Below are positions 24,341-34,689 of a stretch of DNA of 64,000 nt, one piece after another. A program made the position numbers and the translations under genes. The DNA comes from Colocasia esculenta. Its lineage: Eukaryota; Streptophyta; Magnoliopsida; Alismatales; Araceae. How positions within the stretch are numbered: the first letter of the stretch is position 1; each line of letters starts with the position of its first letter. The notes beneath the pieces were generated by a model, which worked only from the letters and a program-made list of their open reading frames with translations, was not told the DNA's origin and ran no database searches. The DNA is taken from positions 177,544,348-177,608,347 of the forward strand of contig CM024753.1 in the NCBI GenBank assembly GCA_014218235.1. The letters run 5' to 3'.

Positions 24341-24747
24341 GTAAGAAGCCGCCGGGTCTCTCGCGCTTGTCCCATCTCCCCCCTTTAATTTCGGCTCTGG
24401 TCCTCAGGTTCTCCGTCGATTCCCGGCTCATCTCTTTCCGCCTGGTGCCTTCTCCTCTTCGGGGCTTCCCATGGAGCTGCAACATCTTGCCTGGGCTGGG
24501 CTTTAGTGTCGGGCTTCTCTGCGGCTGTTGCTTTGGTTCCTGTCTGGCTGTTGGAACTCCTGAAAGGTTCAGACTTCAGAGAGAACTTTCTGTTCTTTTG
24601 TGTTCTATGTCCTCCCGGAATTAGTTGATTGCTTATCCGGTTTCATCTTTTTCAACACGAAGATCTTGTTGGGTGGGTACCTGTAGAATCCGAGCTACTT
24701 CTTCCAAGATTGCATCTTTCTTTGGTTTCGCCTCTTCCCTGGCGCAG
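24341..24747 (+). other. Possible intron in the 5' region of the F-box gene
   Basis: A donor-like CT|GTAAGA at 24341 and an acceptor GGCGCAG ending at 24747 after a pyrimidine-rich stretch. Joining them would put a short upstream ATG (24303, MAEQLKSSSAIPL) in frame with the main CDS and add about 33 residues. More simply it is a 5' UTR intron. Confidence 0.35.
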
Positions 24748-24808
24748 GTGGGCAGTTCTTAGGATTCTTCTTGCCCCTCCTGTTGAAGGAGAGAAGAAGG
24801 AAGCAACG

Positions 24809-26044
24809 ATGAGACGGGTAAGGGTCTCTTCCCATTCTCCAGTCCACAGGCTTGGAGATTCCCAATTGGCGTCTTCCCCCAGGTTTAGGTTCGCCGTAGC
24901 CACAAAGAGGCCACCTCTCTCCTCTGACGACCCAGTGCCTCCTGAGCAGGAGCCGCCGGCGGGGGTGGATCAGCTTATCCCCGGCCTCCCCGACGACATC
25001 GCTCTCAACTGTCTTCTCCGGCTGCCGGTGGCGAGTCTCCCCTGCTGCAGCTTCGTCTGCCGGAGGTGGCGCCTGCTACTCGCCAACAAGGAGCGATTTT
25101 TCAGCGAGAGAAGGGGCCTGGGCTTATCCAGTTCTTGGCTTTTCGTCCTCGCCTTCGACCGCTGCACGGAGAAGATACAGTGGCGCGTCCTGGACCTTAC
25201 CCTCTTCTGCTGGCACACGATCCCGGCCATGCCCTGCAGGGACCGCGTCTGTCCGCACGGCCTCCGCTCCGTCGCCATCCCTGAGGAGGGCGCCCTCCTC
25301 GTCTGCGGGGGCTCGCTTCCAGGCGTGGACTGCCCCCTTGACACGGTGCTGAGGTACGAGATGCAGAGGGACCTCTGGACGGCCATGAGCCGGATGCATA
25401 CCCCGAGGTCGTTCTTCGCCGGTGGACTGATCGACGGCCTCGTCTACGCCGCCGGCGGGAACAGCACCAACTTGTCGGAGCTCAGTTCGGCCGAGGCGCT
25501 CGACCCCGTTACAGGGAACTGGCAGCCGGTGGCGGGCATGTCGACCAGTATGGCGGCCTATGACTCCGCCGTCCTCCATGGCAAGTTCTTTGTGACGGAG
25601 GGCTGGGTCTGGCCATTCCTCTTCTCGCCGAGAGGTGAGGTGTATGACCCTAAAGCTGATGCGTGGGAGCCCATGGCTGCCGGACTTCGGGAAGGCTGGA
25701 CTGGTTCCAGTGTGGTCATCGATGGGCACCTGCTTGTGGTTTCAGAGCACGAGAACATGAGGGTGAAGGTTTACGACACGAAATCCGACTCGTGGAACAC
25801 CGTGGATGGGTCACCGGTGCCGGAGAAGATATGCAGACCGTTCTCCGTTAACACGAGTGATGGCAAGATCTATGTTGTTGGCCGGAGCCTTCATATCGCT
25901 ATTGGATATGTCCGGAAGACAGGTTGCGGCAACTTTGAAGAGGGGAAGAAGAAGGCGAGCTTCTCCGTTCAATGGCGGGTTGTGGATGCTCCGGAAACCT
26001 TGTGCCATCTGACGCCTTCAAGCACTGAGGTTCTGTTTGGTTAA
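24809..26044 (+). CDS. F-box/kelch-repeat protein (At1g30090-like)
   Basis: An intact single-exon CDS of 411 residues and the only convincing host gene here. From memory it closely resembles Arabidopsis At1g30090. I chose ATG 24809 because MRRVRVSS and PVHRLGDSQ match the conserved start of that family; the frame stays open upstream to 24629 without homology. Residues 56-97 form the F-box (LIPGLPDDIALNCLLRLPV, then CRRWR), which binds Skp1/ASK in SCF ubiquitin ligases. Residues 106-365 hold kelch repeats (VCGG, YAAGG, PMAAGL, YVVGR blocks with paired aromatic residues) that make the substrate-binding propeller. The protein probably selects targets for ubiquitination; its substrate is not known to me. 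The body is GC-rich, unlike the AT-rich flanks. No stop or frameshift is seen. Confidence 0.93.
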   Translation: MRRVRVSSHSPVHRLGDSQLASSPRFRFAVATKRPPLSSDDPVPPEQEPPAGVDQLIPGLPDDIALNCLLRLPVASLPCCSFVCRRWRLLLANKERFFSERRGLGLSSSWLFVLAFDRCTEKIQWRVLDLTLFCWHTIPAMPCRDRVCPHGLRSVAIPEEGALLVCGGSLPGVDCPLDTVLRYEMQRDLWTAMSRMHTPRSFFAGGLIDGLVYAAGGNSTNLSELSSAEALDPVTGNWQPVAGMSTSMAAYDSAVLHGKFFVTEGWVWPFLFSPRGEVYDPKADAWEPMAAGLREGWTGSSVVIDGHLLVVSEHENMRVKVYDTKSDSWNTVDGSPVPEKICRPFSVNTSDGKIYVVGRSLHIAIGYVRKTGCGNFEEGKKKASFSVQWRVVDAPETLCHLTPSSTEVLFG

Positions 26045-27006
26045 CGGAAACCCCTTTGTTGACATGATACCAGTGTTTCCATCTTTTTCTGTGTGGCTGT
26101 TCTTCTGGTTCTGAGTTGGAACTTGGAATGCTATAATCATGGAAAGGGGGCGGGGGGGAGAGGGTGTACATCACTGTAGCAAGTTTGAGTTCTTGTAGCA
26201 ACCTTTTCTTTTCCTCTTAATTTGCTCTGAACATAAGTAAAACTACGGAGCAGATTATAACTTGTTTGAGATAAGCTCAAGAGGTCTTGATCATTATGAT
26301 TTGTTTACCAAATCATGTATAATCATAGGTAAACGAGTGGCTCCTTTTCCAACTGGTAATAAGAGGTAAATAGTACACAGGATTGGTGGATTACTTTGTT
26401 GGTCTTGAGACAGTAGAACACATGTTGATGAAAGTTGTGAAATTGGAACCTGAGAAAAGACTTGGGCTATTTCAGGTCTGAAGGATAAGTGGTACGTACG
26501 TTTCAGTTACTTCTGCTTTCATAGTCCTTGACCACTAGGCTATTAACCAAAAGAAAATAAGCAAAAAGGAGACTCAGGGTGATTTGGTATCAGAGAAAAT
26601 TCAAATGACCAGCTCTTCAATGATTCAATGATGGGGTGGGATCCTCCTTTGCCATCGCATCTGCCCAATCCAAATTTGTATACACAGTGGTCACTTCTTG
26701 GTGTAAATAATCTCCTCTATGTTGATATCCTCAGTAGCCGCTGAATCTTGTGAATGGGATCGATGCTTCTGCACTTGTCACACTCACCTACGAAGAAACG
26801 AAAGGGAGTAGAGGACTTAAGAGTGTCTATGAGGGATTTAACTGTTGGCACTGGATGATGTATGAAACAGGAATGTGGCCACCCCTGTTCTGTTTGCCAA
26901 TCACAATGACATAAGAGATTCTAATGAAATGCCCATGAATGGTAGCGACAAAGGTGTTTTTGCAGATGTTGTAAAATAACGAGATTATGAATATGCATAT
27001 ATAGAC

Positions 27007-27039
<33 letters not shown>

Positions 27040-27314
27040 AGTATAATTCTACAAGTAATCTTATAAGTACATGGGAAAAAATCCTCATTTTTAAATTAGG
27101 ACGCAACGAATGAGTATGTAGAGAGCAACCTACCAAAAAAATGGAATGTAGAGAGCAATGCGTAACTGGATAAGACGGTGAAATCGTGTACATATGAGGT
27201 GAAAAACTTGGGCACGCAGCAATATATAAGATAGGATAGAGTTTTACTTGCCACGGTGCACACTTCTCAGTTTTTTTTTTAAGAAAAAAAAGTCATGTCA
27301 TCTTAAAACATGGG
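26045..27314. other. 3' flank of F-box gene
   Basis: Contains the probable 3' UTR (roughly the first 200 bp; no canonical AATAAA is obvious) and AT-rich intergenic DNA without a gene. An AT microsatellite followed by AG repeats lies at 27007-27039. Confidence 0.5.
27007..27029. repeat. (AT)n microsatellite followed by (AG)n
   Basis: About 11 AT units run straight into a short AGAGAGAG tract. Confidence 0.9.
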
Positions 27315-27697
27315 TTCATATAATCCAACTGACTGATGGCTGAGAAAAATTTACTACACTGAGTCATACTCTGTCACCCTCTTTTTTTTTTAGAGCCTAA
27401 TTTTTTATTTTGAAGTTCAATTTTTTTTTGGCACCCAAATTTCTATTTTGAGGCACATTTTTTTTCTTTTAATATAGTGAGTCAAATTGAGTACTATTGG
27501 GCGCCAAAATAGAAAGTTAGGTGCCAAAGTAAAAGGTTGGACTTCAAAATAAAAATTAGACTCTAAAAAAAAGAGAAGAAGGTGACACAGTGCGATGAAT
27601 CGCATGAGGTGGATCAATGAATTTCCCAAAATTTATTTAAAACTAGTATTATTGTACTGAGGTCAGTGCACTAAATTTTTCTCAGGGATTATATATT
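27315..27697. mobile_element. Fold-back element (MITE-like), non-coding
   Basis: Long inverted halves pair across the whole element. CTGAGAAAAATTTA at 27340 pairs with TAAATTTTTCTCAG ending at 27685, and the arms continue inward through GTCACC(C)TCTT / AAGGTGAC and through TTTTGAAGTYCAA / TTGGACTTCAAAA near 27410 and 27540. Outside these, TATAATCC at about 27320 pairs with GGATTATA near 27686-27693; the left side has a 13-bp insertion between. No clear target duplication is seen, so superfamily and exact ends stay open. Confidence 0.7.
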
Positions 27698-28139
27698 TGT
27701 AATGGATTTGTTACTTTGATAATTTTTTGACCTTTTAAGAAAATCTTTATTTTCTTCATTTTTTGAATTATCCCATTAATGACAAAACTTTGAAAAATAA
27801 TCCATTTTTTGATCACATGGAACCTGACGTGATAAAAGAAGAATAAAAATAAAAAAGACAAGTAGGCCACTACCCGGCAAGCGAAACTCTAGAATAGAAA
27901 GAAGAATGGAATTGTTTTAAATAATCATATTTTAACAAGTATTTATCTAAATATGTCCCATTGTAGCATATTTATAAAAATATGATCTCTTTTGTCGTGT
28001 GAGCAAACTTGTCACGCCCTCATATGCCATATTATTTTTTCTCCCTTATTTATGCCGCATCACCTCTTGCCGCATCAACTTTTTTCTCAAAGTTCGAAGA
28101 GGGCGACCATAGAGATCTTCATACGGTGGAGGTTGCTCT
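27698..28139. other. Intergenic DNA
   Basis: AT-rich, no gene or repeat identified. Confidence 0.5.
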
Positions 28140-28959
28140 TGTAACATCCCTCTCAGGTCTAGTACCGTCACATGGATCCACGTCAAATCCGAGAGAGACA
28201 CAATAGTGGGACATACTTAATAATAACAATATAGGTTGAGATATACACAAATAATTGATAATAGCTATAGCGGAAATAGAAATGACAGTCCATCAACTTA
28301 ATTAACTAAATTCCATATTCTGTATAGAAATAAAATGAAATAACATAGTTAGTCTAAAGTACATAATATCAAATGTTCCAAACTACATTTATTCTATACA
28401 TACGAAGCCACTAATCTCTATGTCTCGTAGTAGCACTACTCCTCACGCTCAAAATCTGATCTACTTAGCTCTTCAATCTCGAGATATTCTACTGAAATGT
28501 TAGCAAGTATGAGTCAAGAAAATAGACCTAGTAAGCAACTTCAGATAACGATCCATGACTTATCACATACATTATATTAACTATCTATCGCAATTACAAT
28601 AATTTACTCATGTCTAAATATCTGCAGCATGTGATCTTGCTCAATTTTATAAACATTAAACATGGGTAATCATTGAAATCAATTAACATGCATGACAATA
28701 TCACATCTATAACATGTATCATGATGCCACTAACAACCAATACATTATACTAATTATTCATTGATCATAGTTATACATAACAATAACGATGTTGCTAACT
28801 GTAGCGACTAGCAAAAATTTAAATAAATAATCAAATAAAAAATCCATGAGAAAAATTGATGTTTGACTAGATTAGTCAACATCTATCGAGTCTTAGACTC
28901 AACTGAGTCTCAGGCTGTTAATCAATTCATAAACTCGAATGGGAATCAAGACTGAGTGT

Positions 28960-29815
28960 CCTTCCAATTAACACTAAGGACCATATCGATTGGTAGAAGA
29001 AATTTCCTATCAATTATCAGTTAAGTCTATATCGATTAGCAGAAGAAATTGTTTATCGATTATTAGTTAAGTCCATATCGATTAGTATAAGAAATTCCCC
29101 ATCGATTATCAGTTAAGTCCATATCAATTAGCACAACAATTTTCTATTGATTATCAATATAATTTATACATCGATTGTTGTTTAGATTACTAGACTAGTT
29201 CACTTTGATTATTAGTACAATTTGTACATCGATTATTGCTTCGATTATCAAATTAAATTCACTTCGATCATTAGTATAATTTGTACATCGATTATTGCTT
29301 CAGTTATCATGCGAAGTTCACTTCGATTATCAGTGCAATTTGTACATCGATTATTATACTAAGTTCACTACAATTATCTGTACAATTTGTACATCAATTA
29401 TTGCTTTGATTACCTAACTAGTCCACTTTGATTATCAATACAATGTGCACATCGATTATTCTTCGATTATCAAACTAAGTCCACTTAGATTTTTAGTACG
29501 AATTGTACATCAACTATTGCTTAGATTACTAGACTAGTTCACTTTGATTATCAATACAATTTATACATCGATTATTACTTCGATTATCTGACTAAGTTCA
29601 CTTCGATTATTAGTATAATTTGCATATTGATTATTGCTTCGATTACTAGAATAAGTCCACTTTGGTTATCATTGCAATTTGTACTTCGATCATCACTTCG
29701 ATTACCAATTCATTCGCTTCGATTACTAGTTCCATTCCATATCCATTACTGTTTCGACTAGCAGATTACTTCCCTATCGATTATCATACTAACTCCACAT
29801 TGATCAGTAGTTCAA
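28960..29815. repeat. 57-60-bp degenerate array with ATCGATTAT cores
   Basis: The phrase TTTGTACATCGATTATTGCTTCGATTA recurs with variation from about 29220 to 29690 at 47-60-bp spacing. A related ATATCGATTAGYA/GTTAAGTCC phrase occupies 29020-29130. At least eight units are readable, all centred on ATCGAT or TTCGAT. Confidence 0.75.
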
Positions 29816-29832
29816 GTCTACGATTGATTAAC

Positions 29833-30125
29833 TTTTTTTTTTGGTTAAATAATGCTCATACCTGAGAGGGCGGACATAAGGCAGCAGCCCCAATGCCACA
29901 CACCAACCAGGGAATTTTGTTATAAGGTGCTGAAATGAAAGGGTACAACCTAAACAGGGTCGAAAAGGGTGGCACCCTATCTTATAGTGGGATAGGGGCC
30001 TAAACAATAGGGAGAAGCATAGCCCAAGAAAACCAGAGGAAAAGCTGTGAAAAGCATAGCCCAAGAACACCAAATGAATGGAGGCCCAATCAACTAACAA
30101 CCAGCAAACCAAGAAGACAGGTCAA
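29833..30125 (-). mobile_element. Possible non-LTR retrotransposon 3' tail
   Basis: A run of ten T at 29833-29842 (a poly-A tail on the minus strand) adjoins about 280 bp whose composition differs from the ATCGAT-rich sequence on both sides and which interrupts LTR G. The minus strand has GGTATGAGCATTATTTAACC before the tail. I found no target duplication, so the identification as a LINE end or SINE rests on the tail alone. Confidence 0.35.
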
Positions 30126-30190
30126 TCTCGATCACGAAGGGAACTTGTAGAGTTGAATCTACCCATGGTGCTTCTTGTTTGAAGATTTAG

Positions 30191-30401
30191 ATTAGTGTTA
30201 TTTTCTATATCAATTATTTGATCGATTCCTTACCAATTTCTGCTCCGATTAGCAGCCGGTATAAGAATCAATTAGAGATTCGATTAGCATTCCAATTACT
30301 ACCAAAACTTATATTGATTATCACTCTACATTCTTCTATTTAGTATTGTCTTGATAATCAAGGTTCTTGATCATCGTAGGGAAGCATTAGCTTAGATTGA
30401 T
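30191..30401. repeat. Direct duplication, first copy
   Basis: About 210 bp, repeated with roughly 90% identity at 30592-30786 (offset 401 bp at the start, 391 bp at the end). It includes CCAATTACTACCAAAACTTA and TTGATAATCAAGGTTCTTGA. Confidence 0.85.
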
Positions 30402-30591
30402 TAGCTTTAGATTGGCAACCAATTAGCCATTCAATTAGTAGTTTAACTCCTTCCAATTACTGCTTCAATTAATATTAGAACTGTGACCTGATTAATACAT
30501 CGATTATACATTTGATCTCTAATCATTTATTGCAATCCTCCATATCAATTAATTCCCAAATTCTCGTCAAATATTATTTCCATTAGTGCTA

Positions 30592-30786
30592 TTTTCTATA
30601 TCAATTATCTGATTGATTCCTTATTGATTTCTGCTCTGATTAGCAGTCGGTATAAGAATCAATTAGAGCTTCAATTAGCATTCCAATTACTACCAAAACT
30701 TATATTGATTATCACTCTACATTCTTCTATTTAGTATTGTCTTGATAATCAAGGTTCTTGAGCATCGTAGGGAAGCATAGCTTAGG
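30592..30786. repeat. Direct duplication, second copy
   Basis: Partner of 30191-30401, with the same order of blocks. Confidence 0.85.
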
Positions 30787-31937
30787 AAATACAATAACGA
30801 TAATGGTGACTGAATTTGAGGTGTTAACCAAAACCCTAGTGGACTTTCAATTAATGATAGTTTCCTTCCTACATCATGCATGGATCGATACCTGCTAGGA
30901 GTACGCCGTCCAACCAATGGCAGGGCAGTTCGCACCTAGACTTTTTCCCTCTGCAACTGCCAAAGTAGCTTCCAGCCAATGGGAGCAACCCTAAGTGGCA
31001 ACATTCTGCAACCGATTTGCATGGGAAGAAGCATAAACCAATAGAAACATTATGTAATGGAGCTTTCTGAAACCAAGCCGACCTACCATAACCAGGGGAG
31101 CCAATAAGATGGCTGGATAGTGGGAATGATTTGTACTATGGTTTCTTAAAGTAGTTGCGGGCCAATAAGGGCATCCCTTAGTGGAAAAACTCTAAGACCG
31201 ACCTTATTAAAGAGAAGGTGGGAGAAAGGCCAAGGCTGAGGCATGTTTCCCACATTGTTGGCACTGAGCAGAGACGTACAGAGAGGTTCATAGTTGGCAT
31301 GTGACCGGAGTTGAGGTGGGCCATGTCTGGTCACCTGTGTGACAACTTGGCGATTGTCGTGACTAGAGCCACTACTTTGGAGCGGGAGTCCAGGTTCCAG
31401 CTGTAGAAAGGAGGAGCTCCACTTCGGTCTTCTCTATACCAACGCCCTTCCAGCAATCGAGGCAGTGCAACATTTTCTTCTTCTTCGGGCACAGTTGATT
31501 CTGGTCTGCGCTAGAAGTTCAAGAAGATGTTTACTCGGGAGGGCTGGGGTAGATAGCGACGACAACAACAGGGGCGTCAGGTGGAGGTTGTAGATCAATC
31601 TGTGCAATAGGGAGCAGAGCAGGGTCTGCTGGTTATAGGTCCCCTGCAAGCCAATTCACGTGAGTGATGGCACTTGTAATTATGTACAATCTCTTTTGGT
31701 AATATTATAGTGACATATTTCCTCACTGTATATTCCATGTGTATGTATACTGTGATGTCCATGGGTCTGTGCAATGGGAATTAGATCATGATGAGATCAT
31801 GATAATGAGGCCGATCCTCTTTAAACACAGATCCTAATTATTCTTAGTCATAGGTTACTCAAGAAGGACATTGAGATGATTGGACAAACCAGTGTGCCAT
31901 ATACCCCTCCATGTGATGGAGGCAACTGGTCTCATAG
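30787..31937. other. Unassigned DNA before gypsy fragment
   Basis: No gene recognised. It could be LTR or leader of the gypsy element that follows, but no terminal signals are clear. Confidence 0.4.
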
Positions 31938-32571
31938 TTGCTTGTGTGGAGACACTACGGATACCTGAGGACAGTCCTAGAGGTTCTTCATGAGCACAAG
32001 CTGCATGCCAAGTTCAACAAGTGTGACTTCTGGATGCGTGAGGTTCAATTCCTTGGGCATGTCATCTCAGGTGCTGGAGTTGTTGTTGATCCAGCGAAGG
32101 TTCAGGCAGTGCTGGAGTGGGAGACTCCAAAGACACCATCTAAGATCATAAGCTTTTTTGGTCTAGCCAGTTACAATAGGCGATTCATAGAAGGCTTTGC
32201 CTCCATAGCGGTGCTTTTAACCAAGCTAACCAGGAAGGGAGTTAAGTATGTATGGTCTGAGGAGTGTGAGAGCAGTTTCTAAAAACTAAAGACAAGGCTG
32301 ACATCTACACCCGTGTTGATATTGCCAAGTTGTGCCGATGGCTTTGCGATATATTTAGATGATTCGTAGACAGGCCTTGGTTGTGTCCTGATGCAGCATG
32401 GGAAGGTGGTTGCCTATGCTTCTCGTCAATTAAAGGAGCATGAGTGTAACTATCTGACCCATGATTTGGAGTTAGCAGTTGTGGTCCATGCACTGAAGAT
32501 CTAAAGACACTATCCCTATGGTGTCAAGTTCGAGGTGTTTACAGACCACAAAAGTTTGAAGTACCTATTAT
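31938..32571 (+). pseudogene. Ty3/gypsy reverse transcriptase-RNase H fragment
   Basis: The plus strand encodes the end of RT (KFNKCDFW, then VQFLGHVIS, VQAVLEWETPKTPS, FFGLASYNRRFI) running into RNase H (GLGCVLMQHGKVVAYASRQL, LELAVVVHALK, FTDHKSLKYL). The order and motifs are chromovirus-like. Stops near 32280, 32366 and 32503 break it. It ends abruptly where Sirevirus F gag begins in the opposite direction; neither the upstream pol nor an LTR could be found. Confidence 0.9.
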
Positions 32572-32582
32572 CTTTTGTGGTC
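32544..32582. repeat. 11-bp inverted repeat at the gypsy/Sirevirus F junction
   Basis: GACCACAAAAG at 32544-32554 and CTTTTGTGGTC at 32572-32582 are perfect inverted copies 17 nt apart. The left one belongs to gypsy RNase H (the DHK codons) and the right one to minus-strand gag of element F. Confidence 0.8.
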
Positions 32583-32620
32583 ACCATCTTCTATAATGCT
32601 TCAGATTTGGTAGTCAAAGT
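32583..32620 (-). pseudogene. Sirevirus F gag fragment, distal part
   Basis: The minus strand reads DYQI, a stop where Trp is expected, then SIIEDG, which aligns with DYQIWSIVEEG of Sirevirus 1 gag. It continues the fragment at 38299-38404, from which it was split by element 2. The last bases (AAAGT) are the left target duplication of element 2. Confidence 0.85.
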
Positions 32621-34343
32621 TGTTGGCCTTTTTGGTACGACAGTAAGCTAACCTAGAGAGGGGGGGGGGGTGAATAGGTTTTCTGAAATCTGAAACAAAA
32701 ACTTAAGCACAGAAAATTATCACTTGAAAGTTTGGTTAGTTGAGTGTGATAGAGAGTAGCAGTGCGGAAGCAAATAAACAATCACAGAAAGAACACAAGG
32801 AATTTATCCTAGCTCAGCCCTTCCCACATAGAAGTCCTACGTCCAGTCCCCAAGTAATCTCTTGGGATTTTACTAACTAAGGGTATAGTCCCCCTCAAGG
32901 ACAATACAACACCCAGCACCCCAGCTGGTCTTCTTCTCTTTCTCGGGCAAGAAGGCGGCCCACTTCTCTTACAGGTCAAGAAGCCAACCTCCTGGTACAA
33001 ACCCCAGTGCGATTCTGCTAGACACAAACCCCTAGCTGGGTTCTACACTGTATATAGTCTTACAGCTGGACAAAATATTTCTTTAGAAAAGAAAGAACAA
33101 AGCTGAGAGTTGGAACAGATGAACACCAATTAAAAGAAAACTCTTAGTGAAAAGACTCTCTCCCCCAAATTACAAGATGCACACAGAGAGAGTGAAGAGA
33201 GGAGAAAGAGCTTGAAGCTTGAGGGCTTCAGATGCTTGAACACTTCTTCTTGGGCTCGGACTCTTTCTCTTTTTTCCTTTGAGTGTATGTGGCGTTGAGG
33301 TTCCTCACAGGATGTACACTCCTATAAAGATCTTCAGGAAAGCTCTCACTTTGTTCTTCAGCCTTACTTCATCTTTTATATGAGCAGCTTTGAACAAATC
33401 CGTTGGAGTTCTAGCCATTGCTCATCTTCTCTTTCTTCTGATACTTTGTGGTCTACGAGGTCTACAAGCATAGGAAAAAGTGTTTAGTTAAAAGAGTGTT
33501 TCTGTCAAAAAGGTTCCTCTATGTTTCCTGTTGTCTCCCAGAAGTGGTAGGTAAGCTCTTTTTATTCTGACAAGAGAGAAGAGATCTGGAAAGATAAAAG
33601 AGATCTTCTGTCAGAAATATATTTAACTTTTCACTAGATGCCAAAAACATTTTGAAATATAATGAAATCGAAGTTTAAGTGAAATCCATGTTTTACAAGC
33701 GAATCCATGTTTCACTTATGAAATCCATGTTTCAGGCAAATCCATGTTTTCAAGCGAATCTATGTTTCACTTATGAAATCCATGTGAGAAGCAAATCCAT
33801 ATTTGAGGCAAATCCATGTTTTCAAGCGAATCCATGTTTCACTTATGAAATTCATGTGAGAAGCAAATCCATGTTTCACTTACAAAATCGATGAGAGAGG
33901 CAAATCGATGTTTCACTTATCAAATCAATGTGAGAGGCAAATCGATGTTTCACTTATCAAATCGATGTGAGGGGCAAATCGATGTTTCACTTATCAAATC
34001 GATGTGAGAGCCAAATTGATGTTTCACTTATCAAATCGATGGGAGGGGAAAATCGATGTTTCACTTATCAAATCGATGTGAGGGACAAATCCATGTTTTC
34101 AAGCAAATCGGTATTGCAGTGAAATCCATGTTTTCAAGCAAATCGATGTGGCATTTTGTGAACTGAAATCGATGTATATTGAATGGACATCGATTTATCT
34201 TTTTAGTGCAAATCACACAGCAATAATATCATAAAATTTTATTTATTAGAAAAACATGATATTGAATATATTTAATAATATTTAATTAATCATAAATTTT
34301 GTTATCACCAAAATAAAAGGGTAAACTATAAAGTGGTTCAACA
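32621..34343 (-). repeat. 3' LTR of Sirevirus 2 (1723 bp)
   Basis: Plus-strand ends TGTTGGCC and GGTTCAACA. Matches 36587-38298. Confidence 0.95.
33660..34190. repeat. 37-bp ATCGATG array in Sirevirus 2 3' LTR
   Basis: The core unit is AAATCGATGTTTCACTTATC then AAATCGATGTGAGAGGC (37 bp). The left part carries decayed AATCCATG versions. The layout and period equal the ATCGTT array of Sirevirus 1. Confidence 0.9.
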
Positions 34344-34575
34344 ATCTCCCCCTTTTTGGTGATGACAAAATTTATGAGAATTTTTTGACAAAAATACTTA
34401 AGGCATAGAAAATACAGAAAATTCATAGATAATGCATACTCTCCCCCTTTTTGTCATTAACCAAAAAGGAATGATCTTACCATACATTTTCTCCCCTTTT
34501 GTGAAGACTTCTTACCATTGAGGGGTTCAACAATGATTGACAATTAATGAATAACTCCCCCTTAATCTATGCTCC
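34344..34575 (-). other. Five polypurine-tract copies of Sirevirus 2
   Basis: On the plus strand these appear as TCTCCCCCTTTTT at 34345, CTCCCCCTTTTT near 34441, CTCCCCTTTT near 34490, ACTCCCCCTT near 34554 and GCTCCCCCTG near 34571. The first abuts the LTR. The others are upstream repeats, as expected in Sireviruses. Confidence 0.85.
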
Positions 34576-34689
34576 CCCTGAATGAGACTCCACGTGAATG
34601 AGACTTGAAAAATAGTTATTAGTAATACTAAAATTTAAAAATAAATTTGTGACTACTCCCTCTTCAGATATTAGTTGGATGAAGAGCTG

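Larger units (their letters stand above)
28140..30786 (-). mobile_element. LTR G: truncated Ty3/gypsy-type LTR sequence
   Basis: Begins TGTAACATCCC, like the ends of LTRs A and B, and has the GTATGAGT...CCTAGTAAGC segment (near 28510-28540) that resembles AGGGTGAGC...CCCAGTAGG of LTRs D1 and D2. The orientation therefore appears reversed. No matching ATGTTACA end was found, so the right boundary is uncertain and set at the last duplicated block. It contains the ATCGATTAT array, a probable non-LTR tail and an internal duplication. Confidence 0.45.

Noticed and set aside
24048..24344. Open frame of 98 codons before the F-box gene
   Set aside because: No family resemblance; it reads through the presumed 5' UTR. 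Only its last 13 codons were kept, as a possible uORF or alternative first exon.
25124..25729. Minus-strand frame of 201 codons within the F-box gene
   Set aside because: Antisense shadow of a GC-rich CDS; the sense strand encodes conserved F-box and kelch motifs.
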